Positions 17,742 to 26,417 of a stretch of DNA of 64,000 bases are shown piece by piece. Within the stretch, counting starts at the first letter, position 1, and the number at the start of each line of letters is the position of its first letter. The translations under genes and the position numbers were made by a program. The notes beneath the pieces were generated by a model, which worked only from the letters and a program-made list of their open reading frames with translations, was not told the origin of the DNA and made no database searches. This DNA is from Bythopirellula sp964195615 (lineage in GTDB: Bacteria > Planctomycetota > Planctomycetia > Pirellulales > Lacipirellulaceae): assembly GCA_964195615.1 (NCBI GenBank), contig CAXMSB010000159.1, forward strand, positions 6,863 to 70,862, read 5' to 3'.

Positions 17742-17925
17742 GGCGGAAACCTGCAGGGCGGATTACGGGGGGGCTCGATTTGGCACGACCGCAGAGGCCC
17801 TTGACCAACTCGGCCTTCAGTGCGCCAATGAACTCTTCAAAATACCACATGCTCCATTGCACAGCAAAGGGTGCATCCGTTCTGTGCTTTCTCTAACAGA
17901 GGGGCCGTTGCTGGACCCCAAAAAC

Positions 17926-19107
17926 ATGGTCGCCACAATTCAATTCGGCAACGAAGTCGCGCACGTACGTCCGGCCTCGCATGAATCTGTCTCCCCGGAG
18001 CAGCTAGCGGAGCACCTGCGGGCGGCGCTCGAACAGCCTCTTGGCTATCCATCGCTGAGCGAGGCCACCGTGCCGGGTGACGAAGTGGTCGTCGCTCTCG
18101 AGCATGGCTTGCCGTTGGTGCCTCAGATACTGACGGGCACCAGTGCGGCGCTCCGCGATGCGGGCATCGAGCCGTCGCAAACGACCTTTTTGTTTTCCCG
18201 AGAGCCAACACAATCGGGCGACGAACTCGACCAATGGGCCCCCGAGAGCGGCGTTCGGCTGGAGCGCCACAATCCGGCCGAGGCCGACGACTGCGCGTAT
18301 GTCGGAGTCACCCAATCGGGCCAGGCCTTGCGCATGAACCGCCAGCTGAGCAACGCGGACATCGTGCTGCCCGTCGGGCTCACGTCGGTCGCGCTCGATG
18401 CGCAGCAGTGCGACACGTACTGCGGGTTGTTTCCCCATTACTGCGATCAGGAAACGATCGCCCGCTACCACGACTGCAAGAAAGCCGACACCGTCAAGCA
18501 GCGTCAGCATCGGCGTCGTGAGATCGACGAGTCGGGTTGGCTTCTGGGCGTGGGGCTGACGGTGCAAGTGGTTCCGGGATCGGGCGGGACGGTGGCTGCC
18601 GTGTTGGCCGGCGAGCCGACTGCCGTGGCCCAGGCGGCAACAGAAAAGTATCGCGAGGTGTGGAGTCGAGAGGTCGCAACGCGCGGCGATCTGGTAATCG
18701 CCACAATTACCGGTTCGACGGGCGAACAGTCGTGGGACGATCTGGCACGGGCCTTGGCGGCAGCCGAGAGTGTGCTGGAGAAGGGCGGTGCGATTGCGAT
18801 TTGCTCGGAACTTGCCGAAGCGCCGGGACCTTCGCTCGGTCGACTCGCCGGAAGCAGTAATTTCGCCGAACTCGAACGAACGCTGCGCAGCGACAAATTT
18901 GCCGACACCCGCACGGCGCTGCACTTCTGTCGGGCGTTGGAGCGGGGCCCGGTTTATTTGCACAGCCAGCTCGATGCCGACCTTGTGGAGAATCTGGGTC
19001 TGGCCCCGATCGGCTCCGACGCGGAGCTGTCGCGGCTGGCCGAGTCGTACCAACGCCCCGTCGTGTTGGAAGACGCCCATCGGCTGTTGCCCAGGTTGAG
19101 TGAATAG
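17926..19107 (+). CDS. LarA-like (lactate racemase / DUF2088 family) protein
   Basis: Cytoplasmic protein of 393 residues from the ATG at 17926; the open frame reaches 17605 but overlaps the opposite gene and is not family-like. It follows the LarA layout: GDEVVVALEHGLPLVPQIL with an N-terminal Rossmann-like half, DDCAYVGVTQSGQALRMNRQLSNADIVLPVGLTS, and a C-terminal domain. LarA enzymes use a nickel-pincer cofactor for 2-hydroxyacid racemisation, but the histidines and the cofactor-bearing lysine of true LarA are not obvious here, so it may be an inactive or re-purposed relative. The gene ends 23 bases before ygfZ. Confidence 0.65.
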   Translation: MVATIQFGNEVAHVRPASHESVSPEQLAEHLRAALEQPLGYPSLSEATVPGDEVVVALEHGLPLVPQILTGTSAALRDAGIEPSQTTFLFSREPTQSGDELDQWAPESGVRLERHNPAEADDCAYVGVTQSGQALRMNRQLSNADIVLPVGLTSVALDAQQCDTYCGLFPHYCDQETIARYHDCKKADTVKQRQHRRREIDESGWLLGVGLTVQVVPGSGGTVAAVLAGEPTAVAQAATEKYREVWSREVATRGDLVIATITGSTGEQSWDDLARALAAAESVLEKGGAIAICSELAEAPGPSLGRLAGSSNFAELERTLRSDKFADTRTALHFCRALERGPVYLHSQLDADLVENLGLAPIGSDAELSRLAESYQRPVVLEDAHRLLPRLSE

Positions 19108-19130
19108 TTCCTCCAGTGAACGGCCCTGCG

Positions 19131-20114
19131 ATGACCGCCCCCGACGACTATTCATTTCTTGACCAATATGATGCCTTGCTCAATCGGTGCGGCTACGTGG
19201 CCCTCGAAAATTGGTCGGTCGTTGCCCTAACCGGCACCGATCGCCAGAATTTTCTGCACAACATGTGTACCAACGAGATCAGCAAGCTCGCGGCAGGCGA
19301 AGGATGCGAAGCGTTTTTCACGGACGTAAAAGGAAGGATCGTGGCTCACGCGTGGGTATTGCTGCGGGAAGATCGCATCACGCTGCTGGCCGTTCCCGAG
19401 CAAGCCGAGCTGATCGTCAGCCACTTGGATCGCTACATCATTCGCGAAGACGTGCAGCTTGCCGACCGGTCGCAAGCCGAGGTGTGGACGGTGGTCGCGG
19501 GGGCGCAAGCGGGCGCGGTGCTCAGCGATCATTGCGAACAGTTGACCAAGCCGTGGCAGAACGCGGCGTACCAATTGGGTGGCGTGAAGTGTCTGCTGGT
19601 GCGATTTGATCTGCCGGGGCGAATCGCATTTTTGTTGGGCACTTCCCGCGACCAAGCCGCCGCGCTTCATCAGCAGTTGGAGGCGGCGGGCACGATCGCC
19701 TGCGGCCAGCGGGCTTGGGATGCCCTGCGAGTCGAAACGGGCTGGCCGCTATTCGGCATCGACTTCGATCACTCGCACCTACCCCAAGAAGTGGCACGCA
19801 ACGCCCAGGCGATTAGTTTCACGAAGGGCTGTTATCTCGGGCAGGAAACCGTGGCACGGATCGACGCCCTGGGGCACGTCAACCGACAGTTGACTACGCT
19901 CCGCTTTGCCGAAGGCGCGGCACCCGAGCCGGGCACCACGCTCACGCAGCAAGATCAACAGGTCGGCGTAGCCACCACCGTCGGACAATCGCCCCGCGCC
20001 GGCGCCTCGCTGGCACTGGCCATGGTGCGACGCGGCTCGAACGAAGTCGGCACGACGCTCGATTCAGAAGTCGGCCCCGTCGAAGTCATCGCCACGCCAG
20101 CGTTCGCTCCGTGA
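19131..20114 (+). CDS. ygfZ: YgfZ/GcvT-like folate-binding protein
   Basis: Folate-binding protein used in making or repairing iron-sulfur clusters of certain enzymes. The family signature K-G-C-Y-x-G-Q-E is present in FTKGCYLGQETVARIDALGHV, with the reactive Cys. The N-terminal GcvT-like half (RQNFLHNMCTNEISKL, FFTDVKGRIVAHA) fits. The ATG at 19131 is preferred to an in-frame GTG five codons earlier. It follows the LarA-like gene closely and is probably co-transcribed. Confidence 0.93.
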   Translation: MTAPDDYSFLDQYDALLNRCGYVALENWSVVALTGTDRQNFLHNMCTNEISKLAAGEGCEAFFTDVKGRIVAHAWVLLREDRITLLAVPEQAELIVSHLDRYIIREDVQLADRSQAEVWTVVAGAQAGAVLSDHCEQLTKPWQNAAYQLGGVKCLLVRFDLPGRIAFLLGTSRDQAAALHQQLEAAGTIACGQRAWDALRVETGWPLFGIDFDHSHLPQEVARNAQAISFTKGCYLGQETVARIDALGHVNRQLTTLRFAEGAAPEPGTTLTQQDQQVGVATTVGQSPRAGASLALAMVRRGSNEVGTTLDSEVGPVEVIATPAFAP

Positions 20115-20199
20115 CCTCACGGACATCTTGTGCCATGCACTGCCCCAGGCACAGGGACAAAACTAGGGCTTTGTCATTGCTAGGAACTAGGACGAGAGG

Positions 20200-21333
20200 C
20201 TAGGTGCGCAGCGAATGGCTCATGGCCACGGCGATGGGCAGGAAGATGAGAATCGGCAGCCAGGCGGCGAGCGTCGGGCGGAGCAGATTCAACCCCCCCA
20301 GCGATTGACAGGCCAACGTCGCCAGAGAGAACGCCACCGCCACCAGCAGACAGATGCCAAACGACAGGAACAGGTTGCGATTGCGGCGAGAAAACATCAG
20401 CGGCAGCCCCAGCATCAACAGCGTGCCATCCATCAGCGGCTGCATCAGCCGCGAGTGGACGGCCACGCGGACGTCGGCCCCCAGTTCGGTGCTGGGACTT
20501 CCCAATTCGGCGATCAGCTCGCCCGTCGAGGCATAGTTTCGCCAGGCAGAGCCGCTGGCCAGAAGTTGAAAGCGAACTTGCGACACGACGAACGCCTGTC
20601 CCGGCTCGAGCCAACTGGCGTCCCGGGGCGTGATGACAACCGGCTCGCCTTCAAGCGTGAGCGAAGCAAGGCGATCGATCTTGCGCGGCACCGTCACACC
20701 GTCGAGCAGGTAGCCGCTCGGATGCTCGCTCGTCGCCGCCAGGCAGTAGGCGTTTGCCGCGACGAGTTGCGTACCATAGCGAGTGAGTGTCGAGGGCAGG
20801 ACGAAGGTCGGTTTGATAATCCGCTGTTCGGCAGCCACCGTCTTCTCGCCGCCGATGAGAATATCAGTGCGGCCATCGTAACGGGCCTCCAGGTCCCGCG
20901 ACTGATTGCCGCCTAGGTTCTTCGTGTCGCGCATGAGCTCAGCACGGACGCTGGGAATGACAAACTCACGATTGGCAACGCCGAGCAAGCTGACCACGAC
21001 CGCCGAAATCAACAACGGCTTAATGACGCGAAACTTGGAGATTCCGGCCGCCAACATCGCGGTGAGCTCTTGGTGCCGTTCGAGCCAAGTCACCGTAAAC
21101 ATGGCCGCGATCATCGCCAGCATGCCGCTGGTGCGGTCGAAGAAACCGAGCGAACGATAGCCGTAGTACTGGACAATGGTGCCCAACAGATTGCCATGCT
21201 CGGCCGCGTGGGCGGAGAAATGGTCCAGGTGGCCAAAGACGTCGATCACCACATAAAGCCCGGTGAGGCTCAGAAAGCAAATCACGAAGATCTGCACAAA
21301 CTGCCTCAGCAGGTAGCGATCGAGAATCATCAT
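20200..21333 (-). CDS. LptF/LptG family permease (YjgP/YjgQ)
   Basis: Inner-membrane permease of the lipopolysaccharide export machine (LptB2FG). The 377-residue protein has the family layout: MILDRYLLRQFVQIFVICFLSLTGLYVVID with the first membrane segment, two further segments, a periplasmic beta-jellyroll domain of about 150 residues, and three C-terminal segments. The ELTAMLAAGISKFRVIKPLL coupling helix that contacts the ATPase is clear. It is alone here, so whether it acts as LptF or LptG cannot be decided. Confidence 0.88.
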   Translation of the reverse strand: MMILDRYLLRQFVQIFVICFLSLTGLYVVIDVFGHLDHFSAHAAEHGNLLGTIVQYYGYRSLGFFDRTSGMLAMIAAMFTVTWLERHQELTAMLAAGISKFRVIKPLLISAVVVSLLGVANREFVIPSVRAELMRDTKNLGGNQSRDLEARYDGRTDILIGGEKTVAAEQRIIKPTFVLPSTLTRYGTQLVAANAYCLAATSEHPSGYLLDGVTVPRKIDRLASLTLEGEPVVITPRDASWLEPGQAFVVSQVRFQLLASGSAWRNYASTGELIAELGSPSTELGADVRVAVHSRLMQPLMDGTLLMLGLPLMFSRRNRNLFLSFGICLLVAVAFSLATLACQSLGGLNLLRPTLAAWLPILIFLPIAVAMSHSLRT

Positions 21334-21465
21334 CGGGCACTTTTACCGGCGGGGGAGGCTCGGCGAAGGGAAGCGGCGCGTAGCAGGATGCGGGGAGAGT
21401 ACCGCACGGCAATTGCTAGCGTCAAGAGAGACGGCTCGCGATCCAGATTCACGGTGCAGTGCTCT

Positions 21466-21532
21466 GTGGGAGGCGTCTCCGACGGCGACAGTCCCAATCC
21501 AAGCTCATATCGCCGTCGGAGACGCCTCCTAC
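21466..21532. repeat. Palindromic intergenic repeat, family A, second full copy
   Basis: Arms 21466-21488 and 21510-21532 pair with one mismatch and match the arms at 3176-3243. It lies 133 bases upstream of the LptF/G gene. From 21540 to 21774 no gene or signal is recognised. Confidence 0.85.
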
Positions 21533-21774
21533 ATGGCACTACCCTTCCTTCCTAGATTGAAAATGAAAGACCCTGGCGTCCGCAAGGTTCTCAGAGAGAC
21601 GATTGGTAGCGGTGCTGGCAGACGATATCCAAGCCGACCTTCTTGTCTCCCCTTGGAGGGGACGTACTGGGTCTCCCCTGATTTTCTTTCTTCCTGTATT
21701 TCCATGCGTCCAAACTTGTAACGGTATCCCCCTCATTCCAACGACTTGTCGTTGGCTCAGGAACCCTTGACGCT

Positions 21775-22147
21775 CTAGATATTCGACAAGGAATTCGTTA
21801 ACCCCAAGTCGCCGGGCAACCCCCGGCGGCTTTTTTCGTGTGCCCTATGGGCATTGCCGCTGGCCGTGTTGCCGATGAGTGTGTTGTTGTCATTGTCGGA
21901 GTCGAGGAAGAAGCCGATGTGGTTATTGCCACTGGCTGTATTGCCCTTGAGCGTGTTGCCGTTGCCGCCCAAGAGGAAGCTAAATCCGTCGAAGTTGTTG
22001 TCGCTGGCCGTGTTGCCGGTGAGCGTGTTGCCGTCGCTGCCGAAGACGAAGGTGAACCCATCGCCACCATTGTTACCGCTGGCCGTGTTGCGGATAAGCG
22101 TATTGGTGTCGCTGGCGGCGACCCCAATGCGAGCGCCGTCACACTTA
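21775..22147 (-). pseudogene. C-terminal remnant of a parallel beta-helix (NosD-type) repeat protein
   Basis: The minus-strand frame ending at 21775 encodes regular repeats of about 25 residues: NTLIRNTASGNN..GF, NTLTGNTASDNN..GF, NTLKGNTASGNN..GF and NTLIGNTASGN. This N-T-L-x-G-N-T-A-S-G-N pattern is typical of right-handed parallel beta-helix surface proteins. An in-frame stop lies just upstream at about 22150 and there is no start before residue Met at 21972, so only the end of a gene is left. At about 22147 the sequence turns into an opposite-strand gene fragment, which marks a recombination joint. Confidence 0.65.
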
Positions 22148-22200
22148 CTTCAGGAGTTGCCGACTACTCAGCGGCTGTGTTTTCCGGATTTGATATCTAC

Positions 22201-23322
22201 ATGAACAGCTACAGCGAGATATCGTGGCACCTCGGTGAGTGGAAGGGGATACTGGCCCATGAAATCGGTCATGCCATTGGCCTCACTGATGTGGGTCAAT
22301 ACGTGGAGCCCGACGACCCAACTCTCAGTCAATTCTACGACGACAACTACGACGATACGAGCAGCGCTACAGCACTGGCCACGCTCAGCAATTCGTTCGC
22401 GGACGTCATCGACCCGTTCGACCCAGACAACTCGCCCGCCCTGATGCTCCACAATGTCTGCGAGTTGACAACTCCCGGTGATCCTGATTCGTGCTTTGGC
22501 GATCCGGGCAGCGACACGCCAGGTGTCGATATCTTCATGGGCTTCGGTGGATCCAGTAGCAGTCCCCAAAACGACGACTTTGCCGGACGACAGCTTTTGT
22601 ATCCGTATGTAGTTCCCGAGCCGACGTCGTTAGCCATGCTTCTCCTTGGGTTGGCAAGTTTGGTCCAAACGCGGCGGCGAAAGAGAACGACTCCTCGGTT
22701 GGGCAAAACTCGAAGTGCCGATGGGACGAATTATCAGCTGGAAAACGTCTGGCCGTCGCCCTCAGACAGGGTAAGAGCGGAGGCCGTCGACTTCTGGCTA
22801 GCTGAGTCAGCGCTGCCAGATCGATGCGTTGCCCAACAGCGAGCTCACCAATTGCTGATTGTCGCCAGAGATGAAAGCGGCAAGGTGGCCGGAGTCAGCA
22901 CGGCGGTGCCAACATTCGTCCCACAACTCGGATTCGAATGCTTTTACTATCGCACCTTTATTGGTCAGGCGCACCGAGCACAAGGTCTGCGGAGCAGGCA
23001 ACTATTCTGGCGAATCATGCGGGAATCGTACCACGTACTCAATACACGTTTTCGTCAGGGCTGCGACTCACACGTACTGGGCTGCTATGGCGAAATTGAG
23101 AGTTCCTCAATCATGCGATCGCAGAACAAATTGGTTTGGCAACACAACGGAATGAACGCCGTCTACATGGGTCGCACGCAAGACGGAAGGCACACCGTCC
23201 GGGCCCGCTGGTGTGCTGATGGCCGTATTGAATGCGACAAGCTCCCTGGCACCCGCGAATGGCGAATCCCGGGATCCGAATATCGCCGACTACGCGACGG
23301 TGGCAAAGCAAGACCTGCCTGA
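22201..23322 (+). CDS. Composite ORF: metzincin-like peptidase with PEP-CTERM tail fused to an acetyltransferase-like domain
   Basis: From the ATG at 22201 the frame encodes 373 residues; it is open further up, but there it is only antisense to beta-helix repeats. Residues about 19-31 hold HEIGHAIGLTD, a HExxHxxGxxD zinc site with Asp as the third ligand, as in snapalysin-type peptidases. Around residue 135 follows VVPEPTSLAMLLLGLASL with RRRKR, a complete PEP-CTERM tail that should end a protein. Instead the frame runs on for about 220 residues that resemble a GNAT-type acetyltransferase (LLIVARDESGKVAGVS, YRTFIGQAHRAQGLRSRQLF). The N-terminus of the peptidase is missing. Most likely two damaged genes fused by deletion; a functional fusion is less likely. 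Confidence 0.5.
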   Translation: MNSYSEISWHLGEWKGILAHEIGHAIGLTDVGQYVEPDDPTLSQFYDDNYDDTSSATALATLSNSFADVIDPFDPDNSPALMLHNVCELTTPGDPDSCFGDPGSDTPGVDIFMGFGGSSSSPQNDDFAGRQLLYPYVVPEPTSLAMLLLGLASLVQTRRRKRTTPRLGKTRSADGTNYQLENVWPSPSDRVRAEAVDFWLAESALPDRCVAQQRAHQLLIVARDESGKVAGVSTAVPTFVPQLGFECFYYRTFIGQAHRAQGLRSRQLFWRIMRESYHVLNTRFRQGCDSHVLGCYGEIESSSIMRSQNKLVWQHNGMNAVYMGRTQDGRHTVRARWCADGRIECDKLPGTREWRIPGSEYRRLRDGGKARPA

Positions 23323-23396
23323 TAGACTGGCAAGTGATCGATTAACGTAAGTGCATCGTCATGACATTCCCCTGACACCGAACAAGGGACAAATAA

Positions 23397-23668
23397 GGGA
23401 CACGCGAAGCAGCAAGCTTCAGGCCAAGCAAGGGTAAGAATGTAATACCCCTGCTTTCTTCAGTAGCCGAGGCGGGACTCGAAACGATTGACCTACTCGC
23501 TGGGTAGACAACAACTTCGGTCGATGCCAGTTTGCAGGCGCTGCAGAATCCCATGCAGTTGGTACTGATTCGCCTCCGATCGCAGCCGATCTGGCCAAGG
23601 TGATCGAGGCGTGGCCGACACTCCCCGAGGCAACACGAGCGGCCATCTTGCGGCTGATCCACACCTGA
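23397..23668 (+). pseudogene. Decayed 3' end of tyrosine integrase(s) with att-like sequence
   Basis: A short frame (to a stop at 23507) ends VAEAGLETIDLLAG, matching the typical tail VAEAGLEPAR of integrases whose end reads into a tRNA gene, as in the intact example at 62173. A second frame, shifted by one base relation and ending at 23668, reads DLAKVIEAWPTLPEATRAAILRLI, a tail I recognise as common in planctomycete integrases. Both are fragments without catalytic parts. Confidence 0.45.
23463..23483 (+). other. att-like remnant identical to the tRNA-Leu 3' end
   Basis: These 21 bases are the exact reverse complement of 62206-62226, the T-arm and acceptor end of tRNA-Leu(UAA). No other part of the tRNA is present, as expected for an attachment-site copy left by an integrated element. 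Confidence 0.5.
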
Positions 23669-23816
23669 GAGACTAGCGCCCGGCACCCGTCTGCACGAGT
23701 CAGTGGGAGGGCCACCAGATCAACACTTAGGGTCACCCCTGGACTGTCCGCTGAGTCTATGAATACAGGCGCGAAACGCGGCTTGGGACCCATACACGCG
23801 AGAGAGGGGCATTTTT

Positions 23817-24059
23817 GGATCGCCCCCCACCCCTTCGCGCATCGGTTCCATGGCGTATAGTCTCCCTCTTCCTCGCCACCGGTTTCCTGCTGGCGTGACG
23901 TGTGCGTGACGAAAGCGCCGGCATGGGACCCTAATCCGCTCAGAATCTCAACCGCCCCCTCGGGCCTCTCGGCGCAGGGAAGTTAGTTGACGGCCACAGC
24001 GCGCCGCAGGAAACGTAAGTTCCGTTAAGTGCGGCGGGTGTGCACGCCGCCGCAGGAAA
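23817..24059 (+). repeat. Long inverted repeat, left arm
   Basis: About 243 bases that match the reverse complement of 27487-27739 with roughly 85-90 % identity by eye. Blocks shared exactly include TCGGTTCCATGGCGTATAG and AGGGAAGTTAGTTGACGGCC. No protein is recognised inside the arm. The two arms enclose 3.4 kb with an IS110 transposase and a DUF1648 gene. From 23669 to 23816 and 24060 to 24306 I see no gene. Confidence 0.8.
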
Positions 24060-24306
24060 TGGACATTCTCAAATCCCCGTCGGTCGATGAATCCTTATAG
24101 GATCACCAGTACACCGGCTTTGTGCGTCTGGCCAGAACGGAAGCCATTGCCGAGGCCTGGAGTTTTGGCTAGACGGAATCACAAAGCCGCCGCGATAATC
24201 GATTCGAAATGGTAGCCAGCTGGGCGTTACGGATAGATGAATCCAGCTGCTAGACGGCTTTGCACAGACCTCCGAACGCCTGGCTTGCTTCGCCCCCAAC
24301 GGATCA

Positions 24307-25700
24307 CTCAGATGTAGCTCTCGAAGCTCGCTATAAGGACTCCGCCGGACGAAGCACGGCCTACCAACTGACTAGAATCTCATCAAACAAAGGAATCCAA
24401 TCATGAGCGATCAACCTCATCAACCGGCCCTGTTCATCGGCATCGACTGGGCAGACCAAAAACACGACTGCTATGTTATTGACCGTGACGGCCAAGGATC
24501 TCACCGAGTCATCTCACACTCTCCGGAAAGCATCAATGCCTGGGTGAATGAAATGCTCAAGCTTGCCAAGGGAAAACCGATTGCAATTATGCTGGAGCAG
24601 TCACGCGGGCCACTGGTGTACACACTGATGTTCCGAGAAAACGTGCTGCTCTACCCGGTCAATCCAAAGCAATTAGCCCGCTACCGCGAAAGTTATCCTG
24701 GTGGAGGTAAAGATGATCCCACTGATGCCAAGTATCTGGCGAGAATGCTTCGTGAACGCATCACGACACTGACGGCCTGGCAACCCGATGACAAAAACAC
24801 ACGTCTGCTAGCTCACTTGTCCGAGCAAAGGCGCAAACTAGTCGGAAGTCAGGTCAAACTTCGACAACAGCTCACCGCCCAATTAAAGCTGTATTATCCA
24901 GTGGTTTTGGAACTCTTTGGCAAGGAATGGCAACTGCCATTGCTGCTGGGGATATTGAGTCGTTGGACCGATCCTCGCCAGCTTCGTCGTGCTGATCGAC
25001 GGCTAATTCGTCGCGTCTTGAGCGAACATTCGATACGCAACGACGAACGCCAAGATCAGATCATCGCTCACATTCGTTCGGCCAGGTTACTGAGCGATGA
25101 TGAAGCACTCCTTGTGCCGTCGGCAATGAGCGTCAAGCTCTTAGGCAGTCAAATTCGACAATCACGCCAGATGATTAAGGAATTCGATGCCAAAATTGCT
25201 GAACAGATGAAGCAGCATCCCGATGGGCACCTCTTTACAAGCCTACGTGGTGCTGGCGCGGCACTCGCCCCACGATTACTCTGCGCGTTTGGTTCGCAGC
25301 GAGACCGCTGGAAAGATGCCGATAGCTTGGCAGCGTTCAGTGGGATCGCACCGGTCACCAAGAAGAGCGGCAAGCTCTGTCAGGTGCATCGGCGGTTCGC
25401 GTGTCCCAAGTATCTACGCCAAACATTTCATGAGTTTGCCGACAGTGCTCGAATGTATTGTCCGTGGAGCAAGGCCCGCTATCGCCTGCTGCGGGATCGA
25501 GGCATGAAACATCATGCTGCCCTCCGGAAACTTGCCCGCAGCTGGATCCGCATCCTCTTCCGCGTGTGGAAACTCGAACACCCTTCGATTGCGACCGCTA
25601 CATCGAACAACTGCAACAACGGTGTCCAGAAATCAAACCGTACTTGGAATTGCAAAAATGACGAAAACAACAACTAACCACTTGCGGAAAGCTCAGATGT
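24307..25700 (+). mobile_element. IS110-family insertion sequence, approximate ends
   Basis: Placed around the transposase at 24403-25677. The ends are a guess from a 9-base direct repeat CTCAGATGT at 24307-24315 and 25692-25700; IS110 elements lack terminal inverted repeats, so the borders cannot be read with confidence. The short non-coding flanks are where IS110 elements encode their bridge RNA. From 25701 to 25901 nothing further is recognised. Confidence 0.5.
24403..25677 (+). CDS. IS110-family transposase
   Basis: A 424-residue DEDD recombinase. The N-terminal RuvC-like domain has FIGIDWADQKHDCYVID (first Asp), MLEQSRGPLVYTLM (Glu) and GGGKDDPTDAKYLARML (the paired Asp). The C-terminal transposase-20 domain has FTSLRGAGAALAPRLLCAFG, DSLAAFSGIAPVTKKSGK with the catalytic Ser, and HRRFACPKYLRQTFHEFA. 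The frame is intact and of full length. A short purine-rich AAAGGAA site precedes the ATG. The low-complexity Asn-rich tail probably runs through the end of the element. Confidence 0.93.
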   Translation: MSDQPHQPALFIGIDWADQKHDCYVIDRDGQGSHRVISHSPESINAWVNEMLKLAKGKPIAIMLEQSRGPLVYTLMFRENVLLYPVNPKQLARYRESYPGGGKDDPTDAKYLARMLRERITTLTAWQPDDKNTRLLAHLSEQRRKLVGSQVKLRQQLTAQLKLYYPVVLELFGKEWQLPLLLGILSRWTDPRQLRRADRRLIRRVLSEHSIRNDERQDQIIAHIRSARLLSDDEALLVPSAMSVKLLGSQIRQSRQMIKEFDAKIAEQMKQHPDGHLFTSLRGAGAALAPRLLCAFGSQRDRWKDADSLAAFSGIAPVTKKSGKLCQVHRRFACPKYLRQTFHEFADSARMYCPWSKARYRLLRDRGMKHHAALRKLARSWIRILFRVWKLEHPSIATATSNNCNNGVQKSNRTWNCKNDENNN

Positions 25701-25901
25701 CTGTGCAGTTTTGGAGCTTCCTTCTTGCCCTGCGGGGTGCCAACCGAGGGGTTTGCTCAACTTCCGTTTCCTGCGGCGGTCAGATTCACCTCCGCCTCTT
25801 AATGCATGTCTCCAAGTCGCACAAGTGTGAGCCGTCGACACAATTTGCGTCCTTTGTGGACAGCGTTAGCATGTATCATGAAGGTGATATACACATTCCC
25901 C

Positions 25902-26417
25902 TTAAGTGGGCGGTTCCGACGATTTCGAGGGTCTGGCAAAGCGCCCAATCAACTCAGCACACCACAGGCCTACGAATACTAGGTAGACGGTGAGTGGCGT
26001 CCATATATCGAGCGGCGGATTCGGGGGTAGATTGGCCTGAAGCGTCCCATGCCAACTGTAGGCTAGTAACAACATCGTGGCCGCGCCGCACCATGTTATC
26101 CTCTGTGCCAACATCTGCCGTGTGGTCGCAACTCGTTCTGGCGCCAGCCAATACTCCTTGTGGGGCAAATTGATTAGTGTCGTCGGTACACGACTCATGA
26201 AGAGCGGTGGCACGGCAAGAAACATTAGCACAACCACCCAGGAACCAGCCATCACGCCGACGAATTTCTCCTTCGGCATCCAACTGTCCGGCTGGCCCTG
26301 AGCATTGAAATGGCTCGCCGCAGGGTCCAGCAACTGCGGATAGTAATAGAAAGTTTCACCGCCGACGACAACGGTCGCCCCAACAATCACTAGCCACGGC
26401 AACCAACAACGAAACAT
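25902..26417 (-). CDS. DUF1648-domain membrane protein
   Basis: A 171-residue inner-membrane protein with a first hydrophobic segment (LPWLVIVGATVVVGG), then the DUF1648 signature ASHFNAQGQPDSWMPKEKF, and two or three further segments (VVVLMFLAVPPLFM, WCGAATMLLLAYSW, LTVYLVFVGLWCAEL). DUF1648 occurs in SdpI-like immunity or signalling proteins, but this protein lacks a recognisable SdpI C-terminal part. It lies inside the inverted-repeat-bounded segment, so it may be cargo. Function unknown. Confidence 0.65.
   Translation of the reverse strand: MFRCWLPWLVIVGATVVVGGETFYYYPQLLDPAASHFNAQGQPDSWMPKEKFVGVMAGSWVVVLMFLAVPPLFMSRVPTTLINLPHKEYWLAPERVATTRQMLAQRITWCGAATMLLLAYSWHGTLQANLPPNPPLDIWTPLTVYLVFVGLWCAELIGRFARPSKSSEPPT

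Noticed and set aside
17605..17925. N-terminal extension of the LarA-like gene
   Set aside because: It overlaps the start of the opposite lipoprotein gene and has no family likeness.
21838..22200. Plus-strand repeats (AVLPxSVL, VAAxDEGE) upstream of the peptidase fragment
   Set aside because: They are the antisense reading of the beta-helix repeats, whose minus-strand reading NTLxGNTASGN is the family-like one.
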